Shown: positions 46,861-59,300 of the stretch, piece by piece | How the letters are laid out: every line of letters starts with the position of its first letter | Numbering within the stretch: the stretch's first letter is position 1 | Assembly (NCBI GenBank): GCA_003993805.1 | Contig: RSEF01000026.1 | Coordinates: 5,349,778-5,413,777 of the forward strand | Source: Himantopus leucocephalus | Taxonomy: Eukaryota; Chordata; Aves; Charadriiformes; Recurvirostridae | Direction of reading: 5' to 3' | Length of the DNA stretch: 64,000 nucleotides | Program-made: the position numbers and the translations under genes | The notes under the pieces: model-generated | Told to the model about the DNA's origin: nothing | Database searches by the model: none | Seen by the model: only the letters and a program-made list of their open reading frames with translations

Positions 46861-49779
46861 TGCTTTCTGCCTTCTGGGTCTGAGCGGGGACCTGAAGTAA
46901 CTGCAAAGTGCCCAAATCTCTCTGAAGATAGATCCCAGTGGTAGCCAGCGCGGCAAGAGATGACTGTTCCTCTGCACGGGCCCACGTCCCTCCCCACGGG
47001 CACGGCCATCACCCGCACCGGAGCCTCCCCGAGGTTCCCCCAGCACGCAGACATGCAGGCACACCGGGAGCAGTTCCGCGCTGCCCTCCCAGGCCCCGGC
47101 CACTGGACCCACAGACTTTTTCCTCCTCCTTCATTAAAGCCACATGTAGAACTGCAACCCTCCAGCCAGGACTGCTCCGGCAGAGCTCGGCTGGAACGCA
47201 GCCCGGTGCCCCGCGGTGCTAATGAGGGACTCTCTGTCGTGCCAAATTATGCTCCGAGTCTTGCCAGTCTGGGGCATTGTTTGCAAAGGTCTGTGTGAGC
47301 TGGATAATGACAGTTAGCAGACTTCCACCCAAAAAAGAAACAGAGCGAGGTGGGGGAGGCTGGCACATCGGCTGGTTTGCTGCGCCGAGTGACACAAGCC
47401 CTCCCGCTGCAGCTCCAACGCTGTCAACCTTCATGCACATCTGGCCCCACAGTTCTGCTGGTTTTCTGAAAGCTATTTTCGTACTTCTGCTGTTTCAGCA
47501 CTTCTTGGAACCTGGGCACCTTCGTTTGGTGCAGGAAGAGCTGCAGGCTGTGGCCCAACAGAGCACGATGCCGGGGTCGGCGGTGCCGGGCAGCCCCACG
47601 CCACGGAGCACGGAGGAAACCCGAGCCCGGCAGGCACAGAAACCTTCCCATGACGCTGGGGATGTTACACTGCCTCTTGGAGAGGGCGATTTTGTTTTAA
47701 TACTTCCCTGAAGCAAAAAGTCAGACCATCTTAGCAAATGTGCCACCGTACAGGACCGGGGAACAGGCTGCGCACCAGCCCCGTGACCATCCTGCACGTC
47801 CATGCCGAGCCACACGGCTACCTGGCAAACCTTGTGATGGCAGTGGCCGAGACGACCCTGGTACAAGAGGGCTGGACCCCCAGACCACCCTGCCGGCTCC
47901 GTGCCCACGGGCGCTGCCTGGAGGGAGGGTGTCCTTCCCTCGCCCCGAAGCACCGCTCCGTGGGCTGCACAACAGGCGACGGCAGCAGCACCGAGAGGCG
48001 GCTGAGTCTCCCGAGAAGCTGACGCCTCCTTGAAAGGTCTTGACAAGCAAAGAGACACCCCCACAGTCCCCTGGGAAGGCACAGCACAGGCCCCGGTACG
48101 GCTCTGCCTCCAGCAGCCAAAGAGAGGGCAAAAGCAGCAGGGCAGGCTCCGCTGAGGGCATCTCCCTTCTCCCCCAGGGCTGGAAAACCAGCGGAGAGCA
48201 GGATCCTAACCCAGGCAGGCGAGGAAACGCTCAGACATGCACCGGCTGTGAGGTTTGCGCGCAGGACCTCCGAGACGCTCTGCTGCTGCCCGTGCTGGGA
48301 ACAAGCTGCGAGTGCTGAACGTGGCCGGGGGTCCCTGGGGACGCCGGTCAGCAAGAGCCTGCCATCCTCTGAGCACAGGCCAACAGCAGCAGCGACCTCC
48401 ACAGCCACAGCTTCGCGTTCATCAGCGCAGGCCGGCACACTGGCTACATCCTGGCTCCCTCCGCAGCACTGAGGATGCTCAATTTCAGGCAAAGCTGGGA
48501 AGTCGGAGCTACCACGGCCACAGAGCTGGGGGCAGTGCCCGGGGCGCTGGCGTGCCCACTCGGAGCCGCCCTGACGGGAGCTGCATGCAGTAACTCCTGC
48601 CCCCTCCCACACTCCGTACTGCCCCAAACACTGCACCGCTCCTCCCCAAAGGGAAACCCCACCGCAGAGGAGCCCGGCCCCAGCCCCAGGTTGCGCTGAG
48701 TCCTTTGCCCACTTCATTTTAGCTCTTACTCTGGGTGCACTCACAGCGGTGCAGCCCCACAGATGTGCTGCTGAGGGCAGCATGAGGCACGCGCCCTCCA
48801 ACCCGGCAAAGAGGTGGCAGGGGAGCACACAAAACCGCAGAGGACTCCTTCCCCCAAGCGTGATCTTCTCCTCCTCTCCTCTACGCTGATTTATTTCCAG
48901 CTCCTTGCTCATTCCTCCAGCGTCTGCAGCATTTCCTTCCCAGCCAAGGTGAGCAGGAGAGTTTTTCAGTCTAATTCTGCCCAAGCAGGGGCCTGTTCCT
49001 GCTCCCTCACTCGGTGAATCCCACCGCCCCGCTGCCGCTGGCATTTTGAAGGTCAGCTCTGCTGACAGCTCGAACCTCAGACTCATCCAGCGCCAGGAAC
49101 CTCTCTCTGGCAGAACGTGGCCGCTCATCAGGGGTGTTGAAACCCAAGGTCAGTCAGTCTTGTCAGTGGAGCAAAGCAGAGGACTTGACAGCTCAAATTG
49201 TTTTCCCGGGAGATACACCATCTCACCTGTGCAGGCTCTTTGCGGGGGTATGGGTGCCCCGGCACACAGGAGCTCTCCCAGGGCAAGGGGGCACCTGCAC
49301 ACCGCACAGCCCCCCAAGCCTCACACCGCATCACGAGGGATGGCTAACTGGCAGGAGGAGGGGACTCCTGCCCCCTGCCCAACACCACGGCACGGATGCG
49401 CTCCTGCCTCTCTCCAGAATGGAACAGGTACCACTGATGCTCTCCTCCGGACCGCTGAGCCTCCCCTCGCAGGTCGGGGGGACACATGCAGCCTGTGCAA
49501 GCTGCTCCCCGTCCTGCGCCCCTCCAGCCACCCCAGGAGGCGGCAGGACACCCGCACCCCTGCCCCACTCCGGCCTGGCACCGGCCAGAGGCAAACCCAC
49601 CCCAGCCGAAGGAGTGACAGCGGAGAGGAACTAAGCAGAGGAAGATTGCAGCCCGCATCCCATCCCGCCCCGCCTGAAGCTTTGGCAGCAGGGCACAGCT
49701 TGCACCAAAGGCAACGGCTGGTCCCGAATCCCCCTTCCAGCGCGAAGAAGCGGTTTTTGGCTGCTGTAACCCCGGAGCT

Positions 49780-50680
49780 CTCCCGCAGCGCTTTGCCTCC
49801 CGCAGCCATACCGCCTTGGCGGGGCGGGCAGAACCGCTTCCCCGGGGCAGACGGGGCCCGGCCCGAGCTCACCCCCGCAGCAGCGCCCCGCCAGACCCCT
49901 CCCCGGGCGCCGTCCCCCCGCGGGCGGGCGGAGGGGCCGGAGGTGACCGCTTCCCTCGGGGTCACCCGTAACGGAGCCCACGGCGGGAGCCGGCGCGGAG
50001 AAACTTCCCGCGGAGCGCGGGGGGGTCCGGGGAGCCGCGCACCGCCCCGGGGGGGCGGGGGGCGATACGGCACCGGGACGCGCCGCACCCGAGCAGCGAC
50101 GCGGGGCGGCGGCAGCGCACCCCGCTGCGGAGCCCTGGACCGGCGCCCCCGGTGCCGCCGCTCCCCGCGGGCACGCCGAGCCCGCCCCCCCCCCCCCCGC
50201 CGCGGCCGGTAACGGCCCTGCCCCCGGCAGGTCTCAGCCCGCAGCGGGACCGGGACCGGGACCGGGCCCCGACGGCGCTGCCGCTGCGCCGCGCTCGGCA
50301 CCGGGGGCCCCGTCGCACCCCGCCCGCCCCAAACTTTCCGTACCTGCCGGTGCCGTCCGTGCGGGCCGCGGCTGCCCATGGCCGCCGTCCGTCCGTCCGT
50401 CCGCTCCGCCGGGTCAGCGCCGCGTCCGCGGGCCGCTGCGGCCGGGGGCCGCTGGCATCGCCGGCGCTGGGCTCGGCGCGGCGCGGGGCTGGGCGGGGGC
50501 GGCGGGCGCGGGGCCGAGCGGCCCCGGAGCCGCGAAGGGGCGCAGCGCCGCCTGCCGCCACCCCGCCACCGCCACCGCGATCCCGGGCGCGCAGCCGGCT
50601 CCGCACCGACCCTCCCCCGCTGCCGGTCCCTCCTGGAAGGACGCCGCCCCGCCCCAATTAGCCCCGGTGCTCGTTAATGT
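49780..50680 (-). promoter_or_regulatory. CpG island, candidate TAFA3 promoter and untranslated first exon
   Basis: About 900 bp are extremely GC- and CpG-rich, unlike the flanks. The minus strand offers several donor-like sites: CCGGCAG|GTACGG (exon end at 50,344) and GGGG|GTGAGC near 49,865. The position, upstream of TAFA3 and about 2 kb from PPM1J exon 1, fits the divergent human arrangement. No transcript evidence is available, so the exact transcription start and exon are unknown. The island could also serve PPM1J in the other direction. Confidence 0.5.
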
Positions 50681-52110
50681 CGCCAGTAGGGAGGACTGCT
50701 CAGACAGCTAATTTACCCGAAAACCAATTTCCCCCCCCCCCAAAAAAAAAGGTGTGATGGCCCCAACGAGCAGTAGTGTACACTGCAGGGACGGACAGAC
50801 GGACGGGCTGCTGGCCCCGCTCCTGTGGCACTCTCCTTCTCAAAGCGGGAGCCTGGCTTCTGTGCCATCCCACCAAAACCCGTAGCTTTCCCGGAGCCGA
50901 GAACTGCCGAAGTGCCTGTACCGACCTGGCCCAGCTCTGCAGGAGAGTCCCAAGCCTGACGCGGGGACCCCAACGCGCCCGGGACGGCGGTTTCCCCAGA
51001 GCAGCTCCAGGCCGGCGCTGCAGCCCCCACCCGGGACGCCCCAGGACGCGCTCCGCAGGCGCTGCTGCAACAGGCTGCAAAATGCCATCGAACAGCAAAG
51101 GCAAGGGTTGGATTTTCACAACAATTGCTGCCAGGTTGGTCCCACAGCCTCAGGACAGCTGCAACGAGAGGCTTGAATTGCATATAACTCATTTTCTTTG
51201 CTTTGCTCAAAACCGTTTGCGCATCCATGAAAGCCTTTGTTTTTTGAAGACGGCTCACTGTTTACTCCTGGACCTTTCAAGCCGCTGCTCAGCTGGAAGC
51301 ACTGAATGATTTCCAAGACCAATCTGAGTTACAGATCAATAGCAGCTGTTCAGACAAACCACATGTGGGTAGTTTGCAAATCTCCCCGCCATTTCCTTTC
51401 CATGAGTTCACCGAAGCCTGTGTGCATCCCCTCTCCCCACCCAGGCACCNACGTTTGGGCTGTCCTTGCCGGGCACACACTGGCCCCCAGGGTTGTACAA
51501 GCCCCATAGCCCCCCGAGCTCCCTGCACGCCCGGGGACATCACAGGCCGCCACCAAGCCGCTGCCACCCAGCACCCTCGCCTGGGGCTTTCGTGCACGCT
51601 GGGGCTCAGCCTGTCCCGCTCCCCAGAGCCCCGGCTCCTGCTCCGCGCCTCTGACACGCCTCACCTTCTGACCTGTTTTCCTTCCTCTGCTCCGGGCAGG
51701 TTTCTGCAGCCTCTCAGCACCTCTCATCGCCGTTTCCTTTCTTTCCCGGGAAGAACGCGGGGCAGAGACGGGTTCCCCCACCGAGGAAGTTTTCTCTCCC
51801 CTTTGTGCATCCACAGCAGAAGCCCAGACTCGTCCCTCTTTAATCCTAGCTTGATTTATAACATCAGAGCAATAAAACCAATTAGCGCTGGTGAAGGCAG
51901 AGAGCAGGGCACGGCCCGCATCAGCAGGGAGGCAGCGGCAGTGCCCGGCCCCGCGCAACCTCCCCCCGCCGAGCACAGTCCCTCCTGGCCCCACCAGCCC
52001 CGGCCCGAGGTGACCCACCAGCTCCCGTGGGACCCGAGACCTCAGCCTCTTCCCTGGGGGAAGAGTCACCCTAAAACGCACGTGGGGAGCCAGGGGAGAG
52101 TACTCCCGGT
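50681..52110. other. Intergenic stretch between TAFA3 and PPM1J
   Basis: This is unique moderately GC-rich sequence. It holds a run of eleven C followed by nine A (50,731-50,750) and a single-N join at 51,450 without flanking duplication. No exon is recognised on either strand. Confidence 0.5.
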
Positions 52111-52114
52111 TTTA

Positions 52115-52627
52115 AGAGGCCCACGATAAGAATACATTTCTTTGCTATTTTATCTGAGGGAACTGAGTTCTTGTTCCCCTTTTTAGAGTGAAAATTGCGT
52201 TATGTAAAATTCAAATTAATTAGACTTGGCTGCTCAAAAGAAAAGGGAAAAGCTCTACAAGATTAACCAAAACCCCAGTAATAAGATATTAAGGAAATAG
52301 AAGCATCTCATTCTTCAGATCAGAGGGTTTTAATAATAATGGCAAAAATCAATATGAAACTAAATTAAATCCTCTGTTTATATTCATCAGGTAATTTGAC
52401 AGAGAGTCTGCCAATTCAGGTCTCTATCGCTATGATAAGTAAATACAAACATACTACTTTTCAGATCACAAAGTTTTAATGGAAATGATCAAGAGCAAAT
52501 GCAATCAAAACTACCTTTCACACCAGCCAAATTCCAATTAAATTAGGCCACATGATTCAATAAGGAAGCCGACAAAAATCAAGCTCTTTATTGATGTAAT
52601 GGTACAGAAACACAAACTTGCTGTTTT
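52115..52627. promoter_or_regulatory. AT-rich candidate enhancer directly upstream of PPM1J
   Basis: An AT-rich block of about 500 bp lies between GC-rich regions and abuts the 100-N gap before PPM1J. It contains AATTAATTAG, GTAATAAGATATTAAGG and two diverged copies of a TTCAGATCA...GTTTTAAT element about 145 bp apart. It resembles conserved non-coding blocks elsewhere in the window. Function is inferred from composition only. Confidence 0.35.
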
Positions 52628-52727
52628 NNNNNNNNNNNNNNNNNNNNNNNNNNNNNNNNNNNNNNNNNNNNNNNNNNNNNNNNNNNNNNNNNNNNNNNNN
52701 NNNNNNNNNNNNNNNNNNNNNNNNNNN
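52628..52727. other. Assembly gap of 100 N
   Basis: The run of exactly 100 N is a default gap size. It ends 27 bases before the PPM1J start codon, inside a (CGGCT)n run, so most of the PPM1J 5' untranslated region and core promoter are probably missing. Confidence 0.95.
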
Positions 52728-53350
52728 CGGCTCGGCTCGGCTCGGCTCGGCCCGATGCTGCCGCGGGTCCGCGCCGCCCTGGCGCAGCTGGTGGCGGGGC
52801 TGGGGGCGGGGGCGGGCGCGGAGCCCCCCGCGGAGCCCGGCGGCGGCGGCGGGGGGGGGCTGTCGCCGGCGGGACCCTCCTTCTCCCGGCCGGCCTTCCT
52901 CCAGCTCAGCCCCGAGGAGCTCCGCCGCGCCGACGACCACACGGGCCGGGCGGTGCAGAGCCCCCGCGGCGGCCGCCGCCTGCCCTGGAGCACGGGCTAC
53001 GCCGAGTGAGCGGGGAGCGGGAGCGGGGCCGCGCCGGGGGCGCCCTCGGGGCCGGGGGTGCCGTCGGGGCCGGGGCTGCCCGGGGGGTCGCGGCCCGGGG
53101 AGGCGGGGGGGGGGCGGGCAGCGGAGCGGGGCCGTGGGAACGAGAGCGGGTCGCCCCATCCGCGGGAGCTGCGTTTGGGGCCGGGCCGGGCCCTTCCCCA
53201 CCCCCGCGGGTCTCGGCCTCTTCTGCCTTTTCTGTTTTCCACGCTTTTCTGCGCGGTACCCGCCGTCACTGCCGGGGAACTGCCACCGCGGGGTGGAGGA
53301 GCTGCGGCGGCTCTCGCAGGACCCGGGGGGAGGAGGGAATTGAAGCCCTC
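52728..53350 (+). promoter_or_regulatory. PPM1J: CpG island over PPM1J exon 1
   Basis: Dense CpG sequence starts with tandem CGGCT units directly after the gap and covers exon 1 and the start of intron 1. This is the usual form of a broad CpG-island promoter. The real start of the island is hidden in the gap. Confidence 0.6.
52755..53005 (+). CDS. PPM1J: PPM1J coding exon 1
   Basis: The 251 nt encode residues 1-83 and two bases of Glu84, with donor GCCGA|GTGAGC. The Ala/Gly/Pro-rich leader (residues 10-40) includes a Gly run coded partly by a homopolymer of about ten G, which is prone to sequencing error. It is followed by the family-conserved SFSRPAFLQLSPEELRRADDH and LPWSTGYAE. Confidence 0.92.
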
Positions 53351-56300
53351 TTGGGAGCGGGACCCGATCTCGACTTCCCCTTCAAGGGCCTGATTCTCTT
53401 CTCCTTTTACTCGCTGCGAGTTTCACGCTTAACCGAAGGCAGGTGGGGAGGTCAGGCGTTGAAGGCCACCTTGGCTGCTCAGCGCTGTCGGTCCGCTCCT
53501 GCGTCCCTTGCTCATGCTGAGCTTCCTCATATCCTAGGGAGCTTTTTGAGATATTAATTTGCCTCAGAGCAAAACCCACCCTCTGCTCAGCAGCAAGACT
53601 TCTCTTCCGTCTCCCAAGACTTCTTTCTGCAAACCACTTGTGAAGTCTGTGCCCAAAGAGCTCATCCAGTTGTGCGTGTTTACAGCTTCCTCCCGCGAGC
53701 AGCTTTTGCGGTCTAGACCTGAAATCTGCTTTGCCAGCATAGGCTGTGAAAAATTAGTGTGAATCTTCATGTAAAAGTTCCACTAATTTCATCTTCGTCA
53801 CCATCTCTCCCTCTTCTCCGAGGCACCTGCTCCCTCCGAGGGGCGCTGGGTGTGATGGGACACGGCTATAACCCCTTTGCTGAGTGTCCGTGAGTCCTGG
53901 CTGGCTGTGTGTGCGTTGAGGCTGGTGCAGGTTTTCAGGCAATGGCTGTGCTTGGGGCAGTGCTAGGGACCTGCAGCAAACCCCCAGCTTTTTCTGGTCG
54001 CCTCCCTCGGTGGGTGCCACTACTGCTGCTGCTATCTCCAGATCAACCCCTGCAACTGGTCTGGGATGTCTCCTCGCCTGGCTGCTGCCGCCCCAGACAG
54101 CGCAGGAGCAGTGCGGAGAGCATCCCCAGGGATGTGGGGGCGCAAATGGAGGTCAGGGGGCATGAGGTGCTGTGGGGTGGCCTCTGCTGGAGCGTGGTGT
54201 GGAAGAGCGAGCCTTTATACGTAGTTTCCTCCCGGCAGGGTGATAAATGCGGGGAAGAGCCAGCACAACGAGGACCAGGCGTGCTGCGAGGTGGTGTTTG
54301 TGGAGAGGAGGCCCAGCCCGAGGGGACGGCTGCCGTCCAGGGAAAGCGACGGGGAGCTGGACGGGGTGAGAGCTGGGGTGGCGCGTGCAGGCAGGGACAC
54401 GACAGGGAGGATGCCCAGTGGCAGGACGTGAGATGGGGCATGTGGCGATGTGTGTGCACCACCGCCTGCCCGGGGATTCCCTCGGGTCCCAGACTGGCTG
54501 CCCCTGCTTGCTGCCAGCTCCTGCCACCGTCCTTGCTGGCCCGTGCCGGCACTGGCTGGCCCAGGGAGGCTGCTGGCCCGTGTGCCCTGGCGGGCTGCGG
54601 AGGTGGCTGCCATGCTGGCCCCATCGTGCCTCCCCTTCGGAGGAGCCAGCTCCTGGAGATGTGCTGCTGGCAGCACGAGGTGTCTGACGCAGGGCTGGGC
54701 TTGAGCCAGGGACCGGCCGTGTCCGGACACCCTTGATCAGCTGCCCACATCGCTCCTGCCTGCGCTGGGCTGGGACCTGCCAGCCGAAGGCAAAGCCCCG
54801 TGTCACTGTCCTCAGCTGGTGACCCCAGCTGCTCTGAATTCCCCATCCCATCTGCTTCCCCACAGGCTCGCTAAACCTTCCTGTCTCTCCCCGCAGGGCA
54901 GGAAGGGTTTTTATTTCCACTACTGGGCCTTGTTTGATGGCCACGCGGGCAGTGGTGCTGCTGTCATGGCATCCAAGAGGCTCCACCTGCACATCTGCGA
55001 GCAGCTCCGGGACCTCGTGGACATCCTGCAGGACCCCTCTCCACCTCCCATCTGCCTCCCACATGACGCGAGGGCCGGCCCCGCCGAGCCGAGCTGGGTG
55101 CCCCTTGCAGAGGACGATGGGGAGGTCCCCAGCAATGCCGTGCCACGGTTTCACCTGGAGAAAGCGGTCTCTCACGAGAGCCTGGTGATCGGCGCCATCG
55201 AGAACGCTTTTAAGCACATGGTGAGCGAGCCCCTGCCCACGGGGACGCCCAGGTACCGCCTGGGAGCATCTCTTTGCTGTCTGTGTCTGCATTGACTTGT
55301 CCCCCCTGGCAAAAGGGAGGGCTGCAGGCTCCGAGCAGGATGGGCTCGGAGAGGGCACTGCGATGCTGTGCCATATTTCAGGGGTTCAGGACAGGGAGAC
55401 TTCGGGCTGTGGACGTGTGGGTGCAGAGGGCTCCGTTGCACTTCATTCCAGCAGTCCCAGCTGCTCCCCTCCCATCTTGCCTTTTCCTGCCCGCTCCCCT
55501 GCCCTGGTGAAGCCACGTCCCCAGCTGCCACCCAGGACCCTTGCCCCCCCCAGCCCTGCAGCCACCCCTGGGCCACATGGGGAAAGGTGCCGGGGCCCCG
55601 AGTGGCCACTGCTCCCCGGCTGGAGCGGGGTCTCAGCTCGGCCAGCGCCCGAGGTGCTGCTGGAGCAGCCGGGCACTATCTTGGGCTGCTTGCAGCTTTG
55701 CTGGCGTGGGGCCGCGCGTCCGCCCGCCCTGCCTGGAGCCGCTCTCTGTCTCCCCAGGACGACCAGATCGAGCGGGAGCGAGCATCCCAGCACCTGCCCG
55801 GGGGCTGCTGTGCCCTGGCTGCCGTCTACCTCATGGGCAAGTTCTATGTGGCCAACGCCGGTGACAGCAGGTACGGCCCCGCCGGGCAGCCCCGGCCTTT
55901 CGCCCAGTGACGGGGGAGCACCCCGGTAGAGCAGGGCGGTGCGGGAGGCATGGCCGGTGGGGAGCACCCGGCTCCATCCCTGACCCTGGGCTGTCCCGGG
56001 GAGGGCAGAGCCACCCCTGCCTGCCTGCGCGCCCCGGGGACAGCGTGCCCTGCCGTGATCTCTGCGTTTGCCCGGTGCACAGACGGGGCTGCAGAATCTG
56101 GGACTTGCTCTCTTCCTTCCCGGCAGCATCCCGTCTGCTTCCCAAATGGCTCTGGATCACACCCCAGCCCCTGCTGCCGACACTGGCCTGGGCTGCGACT
56201 TCGGGAGTGAAAATTGCCCTCAGCAAAGCTTTTAAAAATGTGCAAGAAGTCATTTTAGGGCACAGTTGATACCAGTGAACTGTTCCAGGAGAAGGACATG

Positions 56301-59300
56301 CAAATGTATGCACAGACGAGTCCTGTGGGAGCTTGGAGCCCAAGGATTTTGACCGATACACGCATTTCCTTGGGCGCGTTGCTGGAACTGCGCCTGGGTG
56401 TGTTCACACCCCCGGGGAACGGCAGGAAGGCACATCCACCTTACGCTGAGGCTCAAGCTGGTTTGAATTGCTCTGTATTTACTGCAGGGTTAGCTTGTCC
56501 CCGGCAGTATCAGGACAGCAAACACAGATTCTGCAAATTGTCTCAGGCTGGAGAATGTGCTTCCCTCTCTGGGACAGAGGAAGAGGAGATCCTTCGTGCC
56601 TCGGCTTTTGGGTGCGGGGCCCCTCCGTGGCAGCAGTGGCCATGCGGGATGGCAGCGTGCGCAGGGTCCCGAGGCTGTAACCGTGCCTCTGGGCGAGGGT
56701 CTGTGTTGGAGATCCTCAATTCCTCCCATGACTTCCAGAAACATCTCATAATCAGACTTTTTTTTTTTTTTTAACACATCAAACAATCAGACCAGCCGCA
56801 GCAGCGAGCCGCAGTGCTGGCATGGGCTGGGCACTTGCACCCGTGTCCTGCTGCTGGCGGTCTCTGCCGGTCCCTGTGCAGCTCCCCTGTAAAGGAGGGT
56901 TCGCCACCTTTGTGCTGCTCCTTTTCTAACCATATCCTGTCCTTTGGTTTGCTCTGCTTCATTCCCCTCAGCCCCACGCCTCTCTGCCATTTTCTCTTCC
57001 TCCCTGCCCCTATCCTGCGCAGGAGGGATGCGTGCCCTGCCTGCCCTGCGCGCCCGGGGCTGCGGGGCCGGGGGGGGGTTAGCTGCAGCGGGGCCAGCCA
57101 GCAGCCCCCCAGCTCGGGGCTGGGCAGCGGAGGGAAAGGGGTTGCTCCGCCTGGGCAGCCATGCAGGGAATCGGCCCCGGAGAGCCGGGCTTAGCTCCCC
57201 CGCCACCTCTCCTCTCCTCTTCTCTAATCTCATCCTTCCATGTTTCATTGCAGGGCCATTATCATCCGTAACGGGGAAATCATTCCAATGTCCAGGGAGT
57301 TTACTCCAGAGACAGAGAGGCAGAGGCTGCAGTTTTTAGTAAGAAAGACCTTTCTTCTAACCTCATTCCTGCTGAACCACCTCCCAGCCCCACGGGGCAG
57401 CCCCACGGCTGGGACCAGCCAGCTCGCCGGGTTGGGGAGACGCACTGGGACGCGGGAGCTGCCCTGGCTCACTGGCGCGGGGGCATCTCGTGGCTGGTGG
57501 AGCTCTGGTTTGCTGCGGGGTCAGCGTGAGGGGCCGTGATTGCGAGCCTGGGCACCCTGGGCTCTCGGCGTGGGGCCGGTTTGGTACGATTGCATGGAGC
57601 CAGTTCGGTCCACCTTGTCCTGCTCCTGCCTGGGGAACCCGGAGCATCGCCTGCCCGGGCTGCGCACCCGCCTGCTGCTGCGGGAGCACCGGGCCGGCTG
57701 GTGCGGTGACTGGGGGGAGTACGGCTCTGCTCCCTCCACCCGTCGTGCTCCCTCGCACGGTTGAAGGAGCCGCAGCGCTCGCACCGAGTCCTAGTTTCTT
57801 GCCCGGCTGCTCCCTGGGGAGAAGGGAGCTGACGCGAGCCAACGGGTTTCTAGTTTTCTTCCTGAAAGCTCCCTCTCCTGCCTGGCCTGGACAAACCCCC
57901 CCGCGCTGCACAGGGAGACTTTTTAAGGTTATAAAGAGCTCTCTGACGGCAGCACAGAGGAGGAGGCATTTGTGTTGGGGGAGGTCTTGCTGGATGCGAT
58001 TTCCTGGCTTGCAGCGTACTTGGAAAAACACTGAGGCGTTTTTTGTTGAGTCTATTTTTGAATGACCGAGAGGAGGAAACTGCTGCGAGCGGGATCCTCT
58101 GCAGCCGGCTGCGCGGGGCAGGGCGCAGGCAGGGGGCCAGGCGCACGCTTGCTCTGCTGCACGGTGCCCAGGCCAAGTCAGGGCCCCCCCGGAGCGGGAC
58201 GGGGCTCTCCACGCTTCTGTGCCGAACCCTCCCGTGTTCCCGAGGGTTCTCCTTCCTTTCACCTCTTTCTTCCTCCATCTGCATTTTCCAATGCTGTCCC
58301 TATTCCCGGTCCCCTGCACGCTGTGCTCCAGGAGGCCCTGGGGCTGCGGGTGCCGCCCCGGGAAGGGGCTCTGCTGCTTCTCGTCCCTTGTCACGGGGGC
58401 ACACGGTTTCTGAAAAGACCCATCAGCTCTTTTCCTCAGGCGAGTGCCGTGCCCTGCACTGAGCCTGGGGTCCTGGGCGCTCTGTGGCTCAAGACTCCTC
58501 CTGGGCAAATTCCAGCTTCTCCTGGAATTTCCTGGGGTTTGATCCCTTTTGGAGATCCAGAAACTCTCCATGCAAAAGCTTCCCCTTCTTGCTGGGTGTT
58601 GGCGTGGCTGTCCCAGCTCGTCTCCCCTCGGGGCGCAGCACAGACGGGTGGTTTGACGCTGCTTTACCACCACCCATTCGAGTTGCCGCAGAGCCGCTGA
58701 TGTTATCCCCACCACGAAATGCCGTAGCCGAGGTCCCGGCAGGCTGGCGGGTCCCGTGCCGTGGTGCCGGTGCCCGGTGAGGTGCTGCGTGCCGGCGGGG
58801 CGGGCGATGCTGTGCGGATCCCACTCTCCCGGCCCCGCAGCTGAGCTGCCGCTTCATCCCGCAGGCGTTCCTGAGGCCCGAGCTGCTGGGGAAGGAGTTC
58901 ACCCACCTCGAGTTCCCTCGCAGGATCCAGCCCAAGGAGCTGGGGAAGAAGATGCTGTACAGAGACCAAAGCATGAACGGCTGGTAACTCCCCAGCCCTC
59001 CTGGCAGGCTGCGTGCCGAGGGCCGCGCTGGGGTCCCGCTGGTCCCTCCAGCATCCCTTCCCACGGGGCGGGGGGCTGTGGCACGTGGGGTACCCGGGTC
59101 TTGATGGGGCCTCGTCCCGGGGGCTGCTGTGTGCCGGGCGGGCAGGGGAGGAGCTGGAAGCCTGCTGACATCTTGTCTCTGGCTTACTTTAACCAGGGCT
59201 TACAAAAAGATAGAAGAGGATGACCTGAAGTTTCCACTTATCTACGGGGAAGGCAAAAAGGTGAAGTGCTGTGGCAGGAGCTGTGCGGGGGTCGTGTCCC

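Larger units (their letters stand above)
42927..49780 (-). other. Presumed TAFA3 5' intron
   Basis: An acceptor directly before the TAFA3 ATG implies that this stretch is intronic on the minus strand, if the first exon is in the CpG island at 49.8-50.7 kb. It holds a false 118-bp duplication around the N at 44,572 and two old repeat copies near 44.9 and 46.8 kb. A minus-strand reading frame of 436 codons at 47,818-49,128 shows no known domain. Otherwise it is unique GC-rich DNA. Confidence 0.45.

Noticed and set aside
49046..50212. 388-codon plus-strand open frame ending in the CpG island
   Set aside because: Arg/Pro/Gly-rich translation of CpG-island DNA; such frames are expected where stop codons are rare.
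54153..55358. Antisense open frame of 401 codons over PPM1J exons 2-3
   Set aside because: It mirrors the coding strand of real exons in GC-rich DNA and shows no independent domain or splice logic.
56758..56772. Poly-A tail of a retroposon (15 T in PPM1J intron 4)
   Set aside because: No SINE, LINE or processed-gene body and no target-site duplication is visible next to it.
57363..58715. Antisense open frame of 450 codons in PPM1J intron 5
   Set aside because: The GC-rich intron simply lacks stop codons in this frame; composition is low complexity and no known family is visible.
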